Source: JAVJQS01 sp040218815 (lineage in GTDB: Bacteria; Bacteroidota; Bacteroidia; Flavobacteriales_E; Vicingaceae). From it: a stretch of DNA of 64,000 bases. The stretch is taken from positions 186,001 to 250,000 of the forward strand of contig JAVJQS010000004.1 in the NCBI GenBank assembly GCA_040218815.1, read 5' to 3'. The notes beneath the pieces were generated by a model that saw nothing but the letters and a program-made list of their open reading frames with translations, was not told the DNA's origin and did no database searches. Shown here in pieces: positions 52,733 through 62,408 of this stretch. The position numbers and the translations under genes are program-made. Numbering within the stretch: position 1 is the first letter of the stretch; each line of letters begins with the position of its first letter.

Positions 52733-55700
52733 CTATTCACGCTCAGATTCAATGGTTTTGTTTTCCTCTTTTCTAAAGAGTTCATTAAATTTTGAAAATT
52801 CTCTATTGTAAATTAAAGACACTCCGGTTTCAACAAACTCACCTTCAATTATTCCCTCGTATTCATCTTTTCTGAACACTTTAACTCGGTATTTTCCATC
52901 TTCAGTTATTTTATATTCAACCGAAACATCTCCTGCAATAGCGCTATTTCCTGATTGTTGATCATTATTTTCGACATTGAAGTCTCCATCAACCCTCACC
53001 ACAACCCGATCGTCAAATAGGTTTTTACTCAATGCTAAATTCACATCTGTTGTCCCTTCTAAGTCTCCTTCACTAGAATAATCGTTATAAGAGTCAACAC
53101 TTAACTCAACATTCACCCCTTTAACATATTTATCGGTTAGGCTATTAAGTTGGCTTGTTAAAATTTGACTAACACTTTCTCTTGCTAAATAAGATCCACC
53201 ACCGCCACTTGTCGGGCTTTGGGTATAAAATCTTTTCAAAATAATTAGGGAAAACACTTGCCTATTCAATTCAGACTCATTGTTATTCAGTTGAGCTAAC
53301 TTATTATTTACAGCTCCTTCAGCACTGGCTTTTTGATCCTCAGGAAGTTCGATTCTAAAATTAATATCAGGCTTTAAAATTTCGCCCCCCAAGAGCAATA
53401 AGACCTTAAAAGGTATTCTTTTTTTATAGCTATTGCGTTCAGCATCACTTAAGCTAGAAACTTGGTCGCCAAGTAAGCCTAAAGGAGATGCTTTTGTTAC
53501 AAATACTCCTTTAATGTCCATTTTTGCCTCTAATGGGGTCCCACTCCAAATCAATTTACTTCCCTTTTCAAGAGCAAACTTTCGCTTGACTAAGTTATAT
53601 AGCTTAAGTTCGTAATCTCCATTTTCTATGGTATATAGGCCATTCATGGTTACCCTACCAGAGGGGTCAACATCAGCTCGAATTTCACCTCCTCCTTGAA
53701 TTTTGAGACGATCACCTGTTACTGGATCAATAATAATCGTAATTTTTGTTTTTTCATCAATGTTTATAACTGAGGTGAGGTCTATTCCCAATACATCGAT
53801 TTTAACGGTGTCTTTATTCTTATCTCGGCGTAACAATAATGGGATTTTCTCATCTTTATCTACAAAAGCGACTATTCCTTCTCTATTGACCTCCGATGCT
53901 TCTTCTTCAGGAACTACAAATGTTATGTCGGTGCCTTTCTCTAGTTCTAGCTTAGAACTCACTCTCGGTTGATTTAATTTTCCGGTTACTTTTATATCTG
54001 CACTTGCCAAAACATTGCCATAAAATAAATCATTAGCAGACTCTTTAGTGGTATTTAAAAATTGAAAATGATTTATTTTTACATTTAAATTGAACTTAGG
54101 ATTAGTAATTTCTGAAATCTCAATAGTACCATCAGTTACAAAAGGCTGTTTTGCACTATCTAAAATGGTGAAGTTGCTGAGTGTAATTTTTTCTTTAGAA
54201 AGTGTAATTTTTTCATTTTCGAGATAATAAGTTTCTCCTAAATATGTACTTCTTAACCTAACGGAATTAAATGTTAATTCTCCTTTTGTATTATAGACTT
54301 CATTTTGTTTTACAAGCTCAGCATTTCCAGTTAAATATCCTTGGGTATTCTTTAGTTCACCACCACTGAAAGCTTCTAAAGTATTCATTTTTAGCTTCTT
54401 TATGGATAGGTTGAGTATCATTTCATTTTTTGAAATAAACCCTTTAGCCACTAAATTATTTCCATTTCCATCAAGTGTAACTTTAATAGAGTCTTTATTG
54501 AGTTCTTGACTGTAGTAGGCTTTTAAGTCTCCTATTGGAACTTCACTAAGCTGAAGGTTTCCTATATCGAGTGATGCTTTCAAATTAGAAGTTGAATCAA
54601 TTGGAAAATTTACTGATCCATTTAATGTTCCTTTCAGAAGAGATGGAGAATCATTTTCAGTAGTATCGGTGCTATTGGTTTCAATCTTCTTTTTATTATA
54701 AGCTTGATAAGCAGAATTATACTGTCCTAAATCTTCTTGATTCTGACTGATAACATTAAAGAGTGATGAAAGCTCAAAATTTGAAAAACTCAGCCGATGA
54801 TGCTGATTGTTAGTGGAAACTGCCACTTTTTGATCATCATTTGAAAAAACAACTTGATTAAAATAGGTGCTATCACCAAAAATTAATTCATTTGCTTGAT
54901 TTACCTTCCATTGATTAGAATTGATAAATTGTTCTTCTTCTTCAAAGTGAAAGCGAAATTCTTTATTAGTTTGGTTTAATATTCCTTTTAATTGTAATAA
55001 GTTTTCTTCGTTTTCATTTTGTATTTGCAGAGAAAGTAATGCTTCTTTGCCTTCAGTAACAGTTAAAAATGAAATATTCTGTATGCTCAGGGTATCATAA
55101 CTTATGCGTTTTATGCTTAATTCAGAATTTATCTTTGACGAATTGGAATTCACCCTAAAGCTTAGGCTATCTAAAACAATTTCAGCATAATTAATTTTAG
55201 GAAAGTTGACATCTAAAGCTAAAATATCTTTTTGGCTGTCAAATTCACCCTTAATCTCACCAGTTTCAAAGCTGTTTAAGTCAGGTAAAAAGACTTCTGT
55301 TAAAATATCAGGATCATGAATTTTTATATCAAATTTAAAGTCTTGTTCTTTCTTATTGGAAACGATTGAGTCTGAGAGTTTACCTTTGAAATGTGCTTCT
55401 AAAGTCTCTGCAATATCCGACAAATAAATGTTGCCGTTAAAAGAGGCATCTAGCAAATTTGATTTAATGGAAATGTCTGTTTTTCCACTATCGATTATTG
55501 AAATGCACAGTAAAGAATCAATACGGTATTGCTCTCCTTTATAAAGCACTAAAATATCTCTAACATTTAGATTCCCATTCAAATTTTCTAAAGAATTACC
55601 AGTAAAATCTGCTGATAGCCCACCATTAATTCTATAGTCATATTTAGAAATATTAAGACGTTGTAAATCAACGCCATCCAAATTAAAAGTAAAATCAAAG

Positions 55701-57766
55701 GCAGGTTTTAAACTGTCGAGATCTGCTTTGCCATTAAAGGAAAAAATAAGATTAGAATCGTTCATGTTTATCCCCCCTTCAAATGCTTCCTCCTGCAATT
55801 TCCCTTTAATGTTTAAATCGCTGTATCTATAATTTAAATATTCAAAATCTTTTACAACGGCATCTAATTCTATCTCCATTTCGGATAAGCTTAAACCATG
55901 TCCATTTATGTCTCCCTTAAAACCGATGTTGCCCAAGGTGGTATCTTGTAATAGACTGGCTAAGTCAAATTGAGGAATATCAAGATCTATTTGATAGGCA
56001 TAAGTATCAGTACTTGGTTGTTGAAACTTGATTTTACTAGTAAGGTTACCATAAGAGGTAATCATTGATAATTTGCTGGTTAAGTCTTTTATATTGCCAG
56101 ATGCTGTTGCGTTTAATTTCATGTTATTTGGAAGATGAATATCGCGAGGTATTGTGCTGTCTGGTAACAAGGAGTTTAAGTCGCTAGGGTTTGTTTTAAG
56201 TATTATCTTATTGAAATTAAAAGCTAGGGTTTCAATTTTAGGCAATCCTTTTAGTTGTCCATTTATTGCCAAGCTGGTGGAATGTTTAATCGTTATGAAG
56301 AAGTTATTAATGGCTAAATCGCTAATTGATCCTAATATTTTTCCATCTAGACTGATTTTTTGTTTAATGTATGGCGAAATTGATTCATTCGTTTCTAAGT
56401 CTGGAGCGAAGTAAAGCAGGTCGGTGGGGCTAATTATTGTGTTATTAACTTTAATATTCAACTTTAAATTTTCTACATCCTCTGCTATTTTCTCTAAACT
56501 TTTAAAATTTAATAACGCTTCTGCGTCAATTGAACTAGTTGGAGTTTTCAAGAGTAAATCCTTCAAGGAAACCTGATTAGAGTCCAATTTAATTTTAAAT
56601 TCTCCGTCATTAATTTTTAATCCACTTTGTTCTGTAGCAGCAAGGGATGAGAGACTTAGTCCTAAGTCATTAATGCCATTGAAGTAAATCGAGTTTGATT
56701 CTAAGCTTTTGATAGTTAGTCCTAAATGAGTATAGTCAACTCCCTTGTCAATTTTTTTAACACCATTATCATCAAAGTTAAAGTCGAAATTTTCAAGTGA
56801 AAATTTACTTAAGGAAACTGACCATGGTTTTTCATCAGCAGTTGAATTCTCAGAAATTCTTGTTTCCGTTCTACCTAGTGACGAGTTGAGTTGAACCTTT
56901 ACCGAGCTATTATTTATTTCCAATTCATCTACTTTAATTTCTTGTTTAAGTAAATTAATTGGCTCAGCAAGAAAGTTTAGCTCTCCTATTTGAGTTGAAA
57001 AAGTTGTTTGCGAAGTTTGATCTATAAATTTAAAACGAGTTGAAGCTATATTAATCTGATGCGCACCTACAATCATTTCTGTAACTGATGAACTGGTATC
57101 AGTATTTGAGGGCACCGGCTTGAAGATTTCAAAATTCCCACTTGTATTTTCTAAATTTATGGACTTGGCAATGTAATGCTGTTTCTCCAAGTCAAACTCA
57201 TCTATATCTACTAATAACTTTCCAACCGAGTAATTGGTATGCATTCCATCTGGAGCAGAGTAATAAGAGAACCGCACATTGTTTAATTCAATAATGCCAA
57301 TATCAAAGGTTAGAGCAGGGGAGGTGCTTTCTTTTGGTTCAATTGATTCTTCTGATTCCCCAGCAAAAGCTTTTAAAATAAAGTCAAAATTAAAAGTGCT
57401 GTCTTCTGCTACTTGGATATTGGCAGTTGTATTCTCCAATAATATATTGCTTACTTCGACTTCTGCATGTATTAGAGCAAAGTAGTCCAAAGAAACCTGA
57501 AAGTTATCAGCATATATTAAGGTGTCTGCGGATTGGTCTTCAATGTATAATTGTTTTACAGCCACTCCATTTGGAAAGTTGAGATAAAGCCCTTCAAGGC
57601 GAACTTTAGTCCCAATTTTTTTGCTTACAAAACTGCCTGCTTCTTGGCTCACATATTCTTGTACTTTAGGCACAAAGAGCACCAAACTAATGGCTAATAG
57701 CAGTGCTAGAATGAGAATAAGGATCCCTAAAAGGAAACGAAGAGTAAATTTAAAAAATCTTCTCAA
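52733..57766 (-). CDS. translocation/assembly module TamB-like protein (DUF490)
   Basis: At 1677 residues this has a single N-terminal membrane helix (about residues 8-31) and a long, beta-helical body typical of TamB/AsmA-like bridge proteins, ending in a DUF490 domain from about residue 1250 onward (GIVAFVDKDEKIPLLLRRD, DPVTGDRLKIQGGGEIRADVDPSGRVTMNGLYTIENGDYEL in part, and LILKRFYTQSP). It should span the periplasm and move lipids or help assemble outer-membrane proteins with the BamA-like partner. It starts with a TTG codon. Confidence 0.92.
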   Translation of the reverse strand: MRRFFKFTLRFLLGILILILALLLAISLVLFVPKVQEYVSQEAGSFVSKKIGTKVRLEGLYLNFPNGVAVKQLYIEDQSADTLIYADNFQVSLDYFALIHAEVEVSNILLENTTANIQVAEDSTFNFDFILKAFAGESEESIEPKESTSPALTFDIGIIELNNVRFSYYSAPDGMHTNYSVGKLLVDIDEFDLEKQHYIAKSINLENTSGNFEIFKPVPSNTDTSSSVTEMIVGAHQINIASTRFKFIDQTSQTTFSTQIGELNFLAEPINLLKQEIKVDELEINNSSVKVQLNSSLGRTETRISENSTADEKPWSVSLSKFSLENFDFNFDDNGVKKIDKGVDYTHLGLTIKSLESNSIYFNGINDLGLSLSSLAATEQSGLKINDGEFKIKLDSNQVSLKDLLLKTPTSSIDAEALLNFKSLEKIAEDVENLKLNIKVNNTIISPTDLLYFAPDLETNESISPYIKQKISLDGKILGSISDLAINNFFITIKHSTSLAINGQLKGLPKIETLAFNFNKIILKTNPSDLNSLLPDSTIPRDIHLPNNMKLNATASGNIKDLTSKLSMITSYGNLTSKIKFQQPSTDTYAYQIDLDIPQFDLASLLQDTTLGNIGFKGDINGHGLSLSEMEIELDAVVKDFEYLNYRYSDLNIKGKLQEEAFEGGINMNDSNLIFSFNGKADLDSLKPAFDFTFNLDGVDLQRLNISKYDYRINGGLSADFTGNSLENLNGNLNVRDILVLYKGEQYRIDSLLCISIIDSGKTDISIKSNLLDASFNGNIYLSDIAETLEAHFKGKLSDSIVSNKKEQDFKFDIKIHDPDILTEVFLPDLNSFETGEIKGEFDSQKDILALDVNFPKINYAEIVLDSLSFRVNSNSSKINSELSIKRISYDTLSIQNISFLTVTEGKEALLSLQIQNENEENLLQLKGILNQTNKEFRFHFEEEEQFINSNQWKVNQANELIFGDSTYFNQVVFSNDDQKVAVSTNNQHHRLSFSNFELSSLFNVISQNQEDLGQYNSAYQAYNKKKIETNSTDTTENDSPSLLKGTLNGSVNFPIDSTSNLKASLDIGNLQLSEVPIGDLKAYYSQELNKDSIKVTLDGNGNNLVAKGFISKNEMILNLSIKKLKMNTLEAFSGGELKNTQGYLTGNAELVKQNEVYNTKGELTFNSVRLRSTYLGETYYLENEKITLSKEKITLSNFTILDSAKQPFVTDGTIEISEITNPKFNLNVKINHFQFLNTTKESANDLFYGNVLASADIKVTGKLNQPRVSSKLELEKGTDITFVVPEEEASEVNREGIVAFVDKDEKIPLLLRRDKNKDTVKIDVLGIDLTSVINIDEKTKITIIIDPVTGDRLKIQGGGEIRADVDPSGRVTMNGLYTIENGDYELKLYNLVKRKFALEKGSKLIWSGTPLEAKMDIKGVFVTKASPLGLLGDQVSSLSDAERNSYKKRIPFKVLLLLGGEILKPDINFRIELPEDQKASAEGAVNNKLAQLNNNESELNRQVFSLIILKRFYTQSPTSGGGGSYLARESVSQILTSQLNSLTDKYVKGVNVELSVDSYNDYSSEGDLEGTTDVNLALSKNLFDDRVVVRVDGDFNVENNDQQSGNSAIAGDVSVEYKITEDGKYRVKVFRKDEYEGIIEGEFVETGVSLIYNREFSKFNELFRKEENKTIESERE

Positions 57767-57900
57767 ATGGAATTTAATTAAGATCGCGTATTAACAAGAA
57801 TCACTAGGTATATTTTGATAAAACGCATAAAAATATGATTAAAGGATAATAATGACCAATTAAGTCAATTGTAATGCCAATAATTAGGCAGATTGCTTAT

Positions 57901-58491
57901 TCAGTTAAGACTGGGGTCTTCAGGAAAGCTAGAGAGGATGGCTTGCTCTTTTCCCATAGCTTGCAAGCTATGCTTCCAAAGCAGTTCAGTGCGATTGTTT
58001 AATATATGCTGTGCATCAAGTTCGCTAATCAACCAAGATTGTTTTTCTAGTTCATCATTAAGTTGGGTGAAATCCCAGCCAGAGTAACCGAGAAAAAAAC
58101 GCACATCACTGGTGCTAATTTTACCCACTTTCAACCAATCTTGCAGCAAATCAAAATCACCATCCCAATATAATTTCTCGGCAATTTGTATAGCTCCAGG
58201 TAGAGATGCACAGTTATGTACAAAAAATAAGTTTTGAGGGTTCACTGGACCACCTAAGAATACTGGTGCTTTTATTTCAGGAAAATCAGGCAAAACCTCT
58301 TGCACCTCAATTCCAAGTGATTGATTAAGTATAAAGCCAACTGCACCATCTTTAGAATGTTCTGTTATCAAAACAACTGACCTCTTAAAGTAGGGGTCTT
58401 GCATAAATGGTTCGGCGATTAACACTCTTCCTTTTTGTACCTCAAGAGCGTTTAAATCAGAAATTTTATATTTAAAAGGATTGAAGTCCAT
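57901..58491 (-). CDS. YqgE/AlgH family protein
   Basis: This 196-residue protein matches UPF0301/YqgE: KGRVLIAEPFMQDPYFKRSVVLITEHSKDGAVGFILNQSLG (in part), PVFLGGPVNPQNLFFVHN and FFLGYSGWDFTQLNDELEKQSWL. The family is conserved but of unclear function, sometimes linked to alginate regulation. A TAATTTTG box lies only 5 bases before its ATG. Confidence 0.93.
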   Translation of the reverse strand: MDFNPFKYKISDLNALEVQKGRVLIAEPFMQDPYFKRSVVLITEHSKDGAVGFILNQSLGIEVQEVLPDFPEIKAPVFLGGPVNPQNLFFVHNCASLPGAIQIAEKLYWDGDFDLLQDWLKVGKISTSDVRFFLGYSGWDFTQLNDELEKQSWLISELDAQHILNNRTELLWKHSLQAMGKEQAILSSFPEDPSLN

Positions 58492-58833
58492 TCTTTCAAA
58501 ATTAAGTTTTATCGACTAAATGATAAATTTTATCAACTTTATTAAGGATTAACAATTAGAATAAGTATTAATTGAGGCATACCTTAAAATTTAACACTTT
58601 AATTGTGTCCTTAAAGCTACTGTTAACTTTACCTTTTACATTTCTATATAATTGCCTTATCATAGTATCTAAGTTAAAATCGAATAGAGCTATTATTTAT
58701 TATTCAACTAGCTTTAAGCTGCTATCTGCTTTTTTAAAGATATCGTATGAATTCAAATTGCAAGTGCATTTTTTTAAGGTTTGTAAGATTGTTAGATAAA
58801 TGTAACCTTTGCAATTAATCAACTGAGTTCAAA
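58492..58833. other. AT-rich intergenic region
   Basis: This 342-base gap lies between divergent genes. Apart from the likely promoter at 58780-58811, I see no conserved RNA, repeat or convincing ORF in it. Confidence 0.5.
58780..58811 (+). promoter_or_regulatory. candidate promoter of the DoxX-like gene
   Basis: TTTG (58780-58783) is a perfect -33 element. AACCTTTG (58804-58811), one mismatch from TAnnTTTG, follows after 20 bases. The TTG start is 22 bases further on. Confidence 0.45.
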
Positions 58834-59262
58834 TTGAAAATAAAAACAGATAACTTTTTACTTCTTTCCATAAGTATTGGCCTTGTTTATTTGTGGTTTG
58901 GAGCTCTAAAGTTCTTCCCCGGATTGAGCCCTGCCGAAGGCTTAGCAAAAGAGACAATTCAGTTACTTACTTTCGGATTAATTCCCGAATCAAGCTCAAT
59001 TATTCTTTTGGCTATTATTGAATCAGGAATTGGCATCTTGTTAATATTTAATTTTCTCAAGAAAGTCGCTTTATATGCAGCTTTGGTTCATATTTTGGTG
59101 ACCTTTTTTCCAATATTTTTATTTGCAGAATCAATGTTTTCTCCTTCAGCCTTTTCATTCACACTACTAGGTCAGTATATTTTCAAAAATATTGTTTACG
59201 TCGCAGCATTACTCTTATTGCTTAAAGTTGAAAAACAGAGTACTAAAAAAACTAAGATTTAG
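58834..59262 (+). CDS. DoxX-like small membrane protein
   Basis: The 142-residue protein has four hydrophobic helices (about residues 8-28, 55-76, 80-100, 113-130) with a LVYLWFGALKFFPGLSPAEG loop after the first, as in DoxX-like and DUF417-like membrane proteins. Function is unknown. It starts with TTG and has a promoter with a perfect -33 box. It converges on proA with 27 bases between stops. Confidence 0.74.
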   Translation: MKIKTDNFLLLSISIGLVYLWFGALKFFPGLSPAEGLAKETIQLLTFGLIPESSSIILLAIIESGIGILLIFNFLKKVALYAALVHILVTFFPIFLFAESMFSPSAFSFTLLGQYIFKNIVYVAALLLLLKVEKQSTKKTKI

Positions 59263-59289
59263 TTTTAAAGCATTTCCAAAATTGTTAAA

Positions 59290-60489
59290 CTAGACCCTCA
59301 CTTGACCGTTACCTAGTACATGGTATTTATTGGTTACAAGTTGTTTCAATCCAAGTGGCCCTCTGTGATGAAGCTTATCCGTACTAATAGCAAGTTCAGC
59401 TCCAACACCCATTTGACCGCCATCAGTAAAGCGAGTAGAAGCATTGTGATATACTGCAGCACTATCTACTTGCTCCATAAAAGTTAAAGCATCTGCTTTT
59501 GTCTCTGTTAAAATTATGTTAGAGTGGCCTCCAGAGTAATTGTTTATAAAAGCAATTGCATTTTCTAAGCCATCGATAGTTCCGATAGCAGCTTTTTTGG
59601 CTAAAAACTCTTCCTTCCAAACGCTTTTGTCGGCTATTTTATCATTTGTTTCAAGTATCCCTAATAAGTCATCTGAAGCGATAACATGTATATCATGTTT
59701 CACTAGTTCTGCTTCAACTTTTTTAGCTATCGCTTCAAACTCCGGATGGTTTTTATCGATTAAAATCTTATCTAATGCATTGCATCCTGATATTTTATCT
59801 GTTTTGGCATTAACGATTACGGGAATTACTTTTTCTGTATCAGCATCAGGTGCAACATAGGCAAAATTATTTCCTCTTCCACTTACCAAAACAGCACATT
59901 TTGCATGTTCTTTAACAAATTGGATTAAGCGCTCACCACCTCTTGGTACTATCAAATCAAGAGCCTGGTCGGGATTTCTTAAAAATTCTTGAGTACTTTC
60001 TCTGTTCATTTTTAAATATTGAATCCAGTCGTTTTCCAAGTCATTTTCAGCTAAAGCATAATGCCAGCACTTAACCAGTTCTTCATTACTGTTATGAGCT
60101 TCTTTTCCACCTTTTAACAGAATCTTATTATTTGCTTTAAAAGCTAATACAGCAGCTTCAATGGTAACATCTGGACGAGATTCATAGATGATCATAATTG
60201 TTCCAAAAGGAGCTGTTTTATTGGTGATGTTTAAACCATTGGCTAAAGTGTCTTCACTTATGGATTTGCCTACGGGATCATCCTGATCTTTTACTTCCTG
60301 CACCGCCCTTATCATATCATCAACCTTAGCTTCGTTTACTATCAACCGATCGTATAATGCTTGATCTTCACCTCTAAAAGCATCTAAATCTTTCTGGTTA
60401 GCTTCAATTATTGCTGATTTATTTTTATTTAAGGCATTAATCATTGATTGTAATACCTTGTTTTTCTTTTCCGTTGTTAAAAGTTTCAT
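59290..60489 (-). CDS. proA: glutamate-5-semialdehyde dehydrogenase (gamma-glutamyl phosphate reductase)
   Basis: This 399-residue enzyme reduces gamma-glutamyl phosphate to the semialdehyde in proline biosynthesis. It has FGTIMIIYESRPDVTIEAAVLAFKANNKILLKGGKEA (in part), LDLIVPRGGERLIQFVKEHA, the catalytic-Cys segment KISGCNALDKILID and YHNASTRFTDGGQMGVGAELAIS. It is the last gene of the proCBA operon on this strand, 24 bases after proB. Confidence 0.96.
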   Translation of the reverse strand: MKLLTTEKKNKVLQSMINALNKNKSAIIEANQKDLDAFRGEDQALYDRLIVNEAKVDDMIRAVQEVKDQDDPVGKSISEDTLANGLNITNKTAPFGTIMIIYESRPDVTIEAAVLAFKANNKILLKGGKEAHNSNEELVKCWHYALAENDLENDWIQYLKMNRESTQEFLRNPDQALDLIVPRGGERLIQFVKEHAKCAVLVSGRGNNFAYVAPDADTEKVIPVIVNAKTDKISGCNALDKILIDKNHPEFEAIAKKVEAELVKHDIHVIASDDLLGILETNDKIADKSVWKEEFLAKKAAIGTIDGLENAIAFINNYSGGHSNIILTETKADALTFMEQVDSAAVYHNASTRFTDGGQMGVGAELAISTDKLHHRGPLGLKQLVTNKYHVLGNGQVRV

Positions 60490-60513
60490 AGTATATTTTT
60501 TTTATTTCTATAA

Positions 60514-61314
60514 TTATTTTACTGTAGAAGATGACTCTGCCTCATGATAAATTCTTGTTCCTACATCTTTCCCGTGGACTATATCTATAATGCTATCATC
60601 CTGCTTGCCATTTGCTATGTATGTTGGAATATTTTTAGCTGCAGTCTTTTTTGCAACGTTTAATTTTGACCCCATTCCTCCTCGGCCTTCACCTTCTTTT
60701 TTCTGTGAGCTTTGGATAAACTGTTCCACTTTTTGATTGGTAGTAACAGATTTTATCAAACGAGAGTCATTGTCTTCAGGATGTCCATCGTAAAGCCCAT
60801 CTGTATCAGTTAATAAAATCATCATGTCTGCATGAATTAATTCTGCAACCAAACTTGCTAGCTCATCATTATCAGTAAACATCGACATAGATAGAGAAAC
60901 TGCATCATCTTCATTGGCAATAGGAATAATTCCTTGACTCAATAAGCCTTCATAGCAGTTAATCATATTTTCTCGATGCTTTCCTTCATCAAAATCTCGC
61001 TTTGTAGCTAATACTTGAGCACATCGCATACCGTAGTCGTGAAAGATACTGTAATAATGGCGCATCATTCTCGGTTGACCTACGGCAGAGTATACCTGTC
61101 TTCTAATCGTATCGTCTTCAATATCGTTGTTGTCTAATACCTCTTTACCTGCAATAACAGAACCAGAAGAAATTAAAACAGTAATGATGTCTTCCTCATA
61201 TAGACGTGCAATTTGATCAACCAAACGTTTTAATATTGGGCCAACGATTCGGTTATCTTTATTCACCATCACATTAGTACCCACTTTAATAACTATTCTC
61301 TTTTTATATTTCAT
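60514..61314 (-). CDS. proB: glutamate 5-kinase without PUA domain
   Basis: At 266 residues this has the amino-acid kinase fold: RIVIKVGTNVMV at the N-terminus, VLISSGSVIAGKEVL, IPIANEDDAVS, FTDNDELASLVAELIHADMMILLTDTDGLYDGHP and GGMGSKLNVAKKTAAKNIPTYIANG. It ends after HGKDVGTRIYHEAE, with no C-terminal PUA domain, which E. coli ProB (367 residues) has. Proline feedback may therefore differ. It is 2 bases after proC. Confidence 0.95.
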   Translation of the reverse strand: MKYKKRIVIKVGTNVMVNKDNRIVGPILKRLVDQIARLYEEDIITVLISSGSVIAGKEVLDNNDIEDDTIRRQVYSAVGQPRMMRHYYSIFHDYGMRCAQVLATKRDFDEGKHRENMINCYEGLLSQGIIPIANEDDAVSLSMSMFTDNDELASLVAELIHADMMILLTDTDGLYDGHPEDNDSRLIKSVTTNQKVEQFIQSSQKKEGEGRGGMGSKLNVAKKTAAKNIPTYIANGKQDDSIIDIVHGKDVGTRIYHEAESSSTVK

Positions 61315-61316
61315 AA

Positions 61317-62129
61317 TTACTTACCTTCTGTATTACCTAATTCAACAGCTCTATTAAAAGCGGCATAAGCTGCTTTCTCAATCATGTCATTTACATTATT
61401 GTCTTCCATTGAGTCTAAAGCTGCTCTTGTTGTACCGCCTTTTGATGCTACTTTATTCATCCATTTGCTAGGTGTTAGGTCAGACTGGTTAAACAACTCA
61501 ACTGCACCTTCAAACGTTTGACTTACTAAAACTTTAGAGTCATGATCTGAAAATCCCATTTTTTTGGCTGCTTCCATCATTGATTGCATAAAATAAAAAA
61601 CATATGCAGGCCCACTACCAGAAATACCAGTTGAAGCATCAACATCGTTTTCGGTGTCTAAGTGAACCGACTTTCCTGTGGTGTTTAATAATTGTTGAAC
61701 CGTTGAAGTTTCTAGTCTGGATACCTCTTTAGATGTAGTAAAAGAAGTTAAGCCTTTTCCAACTTGTGCTGGTAGGTTTGGCATTGCCCTTACAACCTTT
61801 GTAATTCCAAGACCTTCTTGAATACTTTTTATAGTAACTCCAGCCATCAAGGAAACAATTACTTGATCTTTTTTGGTCATTGGTTTTAAATCCTTAAAGA
61901 GGTCTTCAGTGTGGTATGGTTTCACTGCTATAAAAACGATATCAGCCTTAGGAAGACAATCTTCTAAATTGATGTAAACATCAAAACGACTAATTTTTTT
62001 TAGCTCCTCTGTTTTCTCAGGACTTGTATCGGAAATCATAAGGTTTGACTTACTTAAAAATTCTGATTTTACAAGCGCCTTAGCATAAGCTAAACCCATA
62101 TTTCCTGCACCTATTACTAGTACTTTCAT
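61317..62129 (-). CDS. proC: pyrroline-5-carboxylate reductase
   Basis: This 270-residue enzyme carries out the last step of proline biosynthesis. It has a Rossmann VIGAGNMGLAYAKAL (residues 4-18), AVKPYHTEDLF, RAMPNLPAQVGKGLT, ISGSGPAYVFYFMQSM and the C-terminal SKGGTTRAALDSMEDN. It is the first gene of the proCBA operon. Confidence 0.96.
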   Translation of the reverse strand: MKVLVIGAGNMGLAYAKALVKSEFLSKSNLMISDTSPEKTEELKKISRFDVYINLEDCLPKADIVFIAVKPYHTEDLFKDLKPMTKKDQVIVSLMAGVTIKSIQEGLGITKVVRAMPNLPAQVGKGLTSFTTSKEVSRLETSTVQQLLNTTGKSVHLDTENDVDASTGISGSGPAYVFYFMQSMMEAAKKMGFSDHDSKVLVSQTFEGAVELFNQSDLTPSKWMNKVASKGGTTRAALDSMEDNNVNDMIEKAAYAAFNRAVELGNTEGK

Positions 62130-62408
62130 GCTTTTTATTTAATTTTTCTAACTAATTAATTTCACAATATGCAAACTTGATGCAGGAGTGGTGTATGAGA
62201 ATAAAAAGTTGTGAATATTCAATAATTTTTTTAGCGTAAGCTGTAAGTTTATTTATATCAGCTACTTATGACTTAGTCGTATTTACTGAAATTAGCTGAC
62301 AAGGTATTTTTTATTGCGACAAATCGGCACATATGTAGAGAATTTTACACTATGCATAAGAGAAGTTGTCAGAAGTTAGACCGGTTGTAGAGTTCTTTAA
62401 GATTGAAA
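62130..62408. other. intergenic region without recognised content
   Basis: About 280 AT-rich bases between the start of proC and the end of the channel gene. I see no ORF and no clear terminator for the channel gene or RNA structure. Confidence 0.4.

Noticed and set aside
58572..58799. 75-residue open frame in the gap before the DoxX-like gene
   Set aside because: It begins with TTG, lacks any motif or ribosome-binding site, and has a composition typical of AT-rich spacer. The gap is better read as regulatory.
62270..62278. Short palindrome GACTTAGTC in the proC upstream gap
   Set aside because: Only 4-base arms; such palindromes are expected by chance and there is no second copy.
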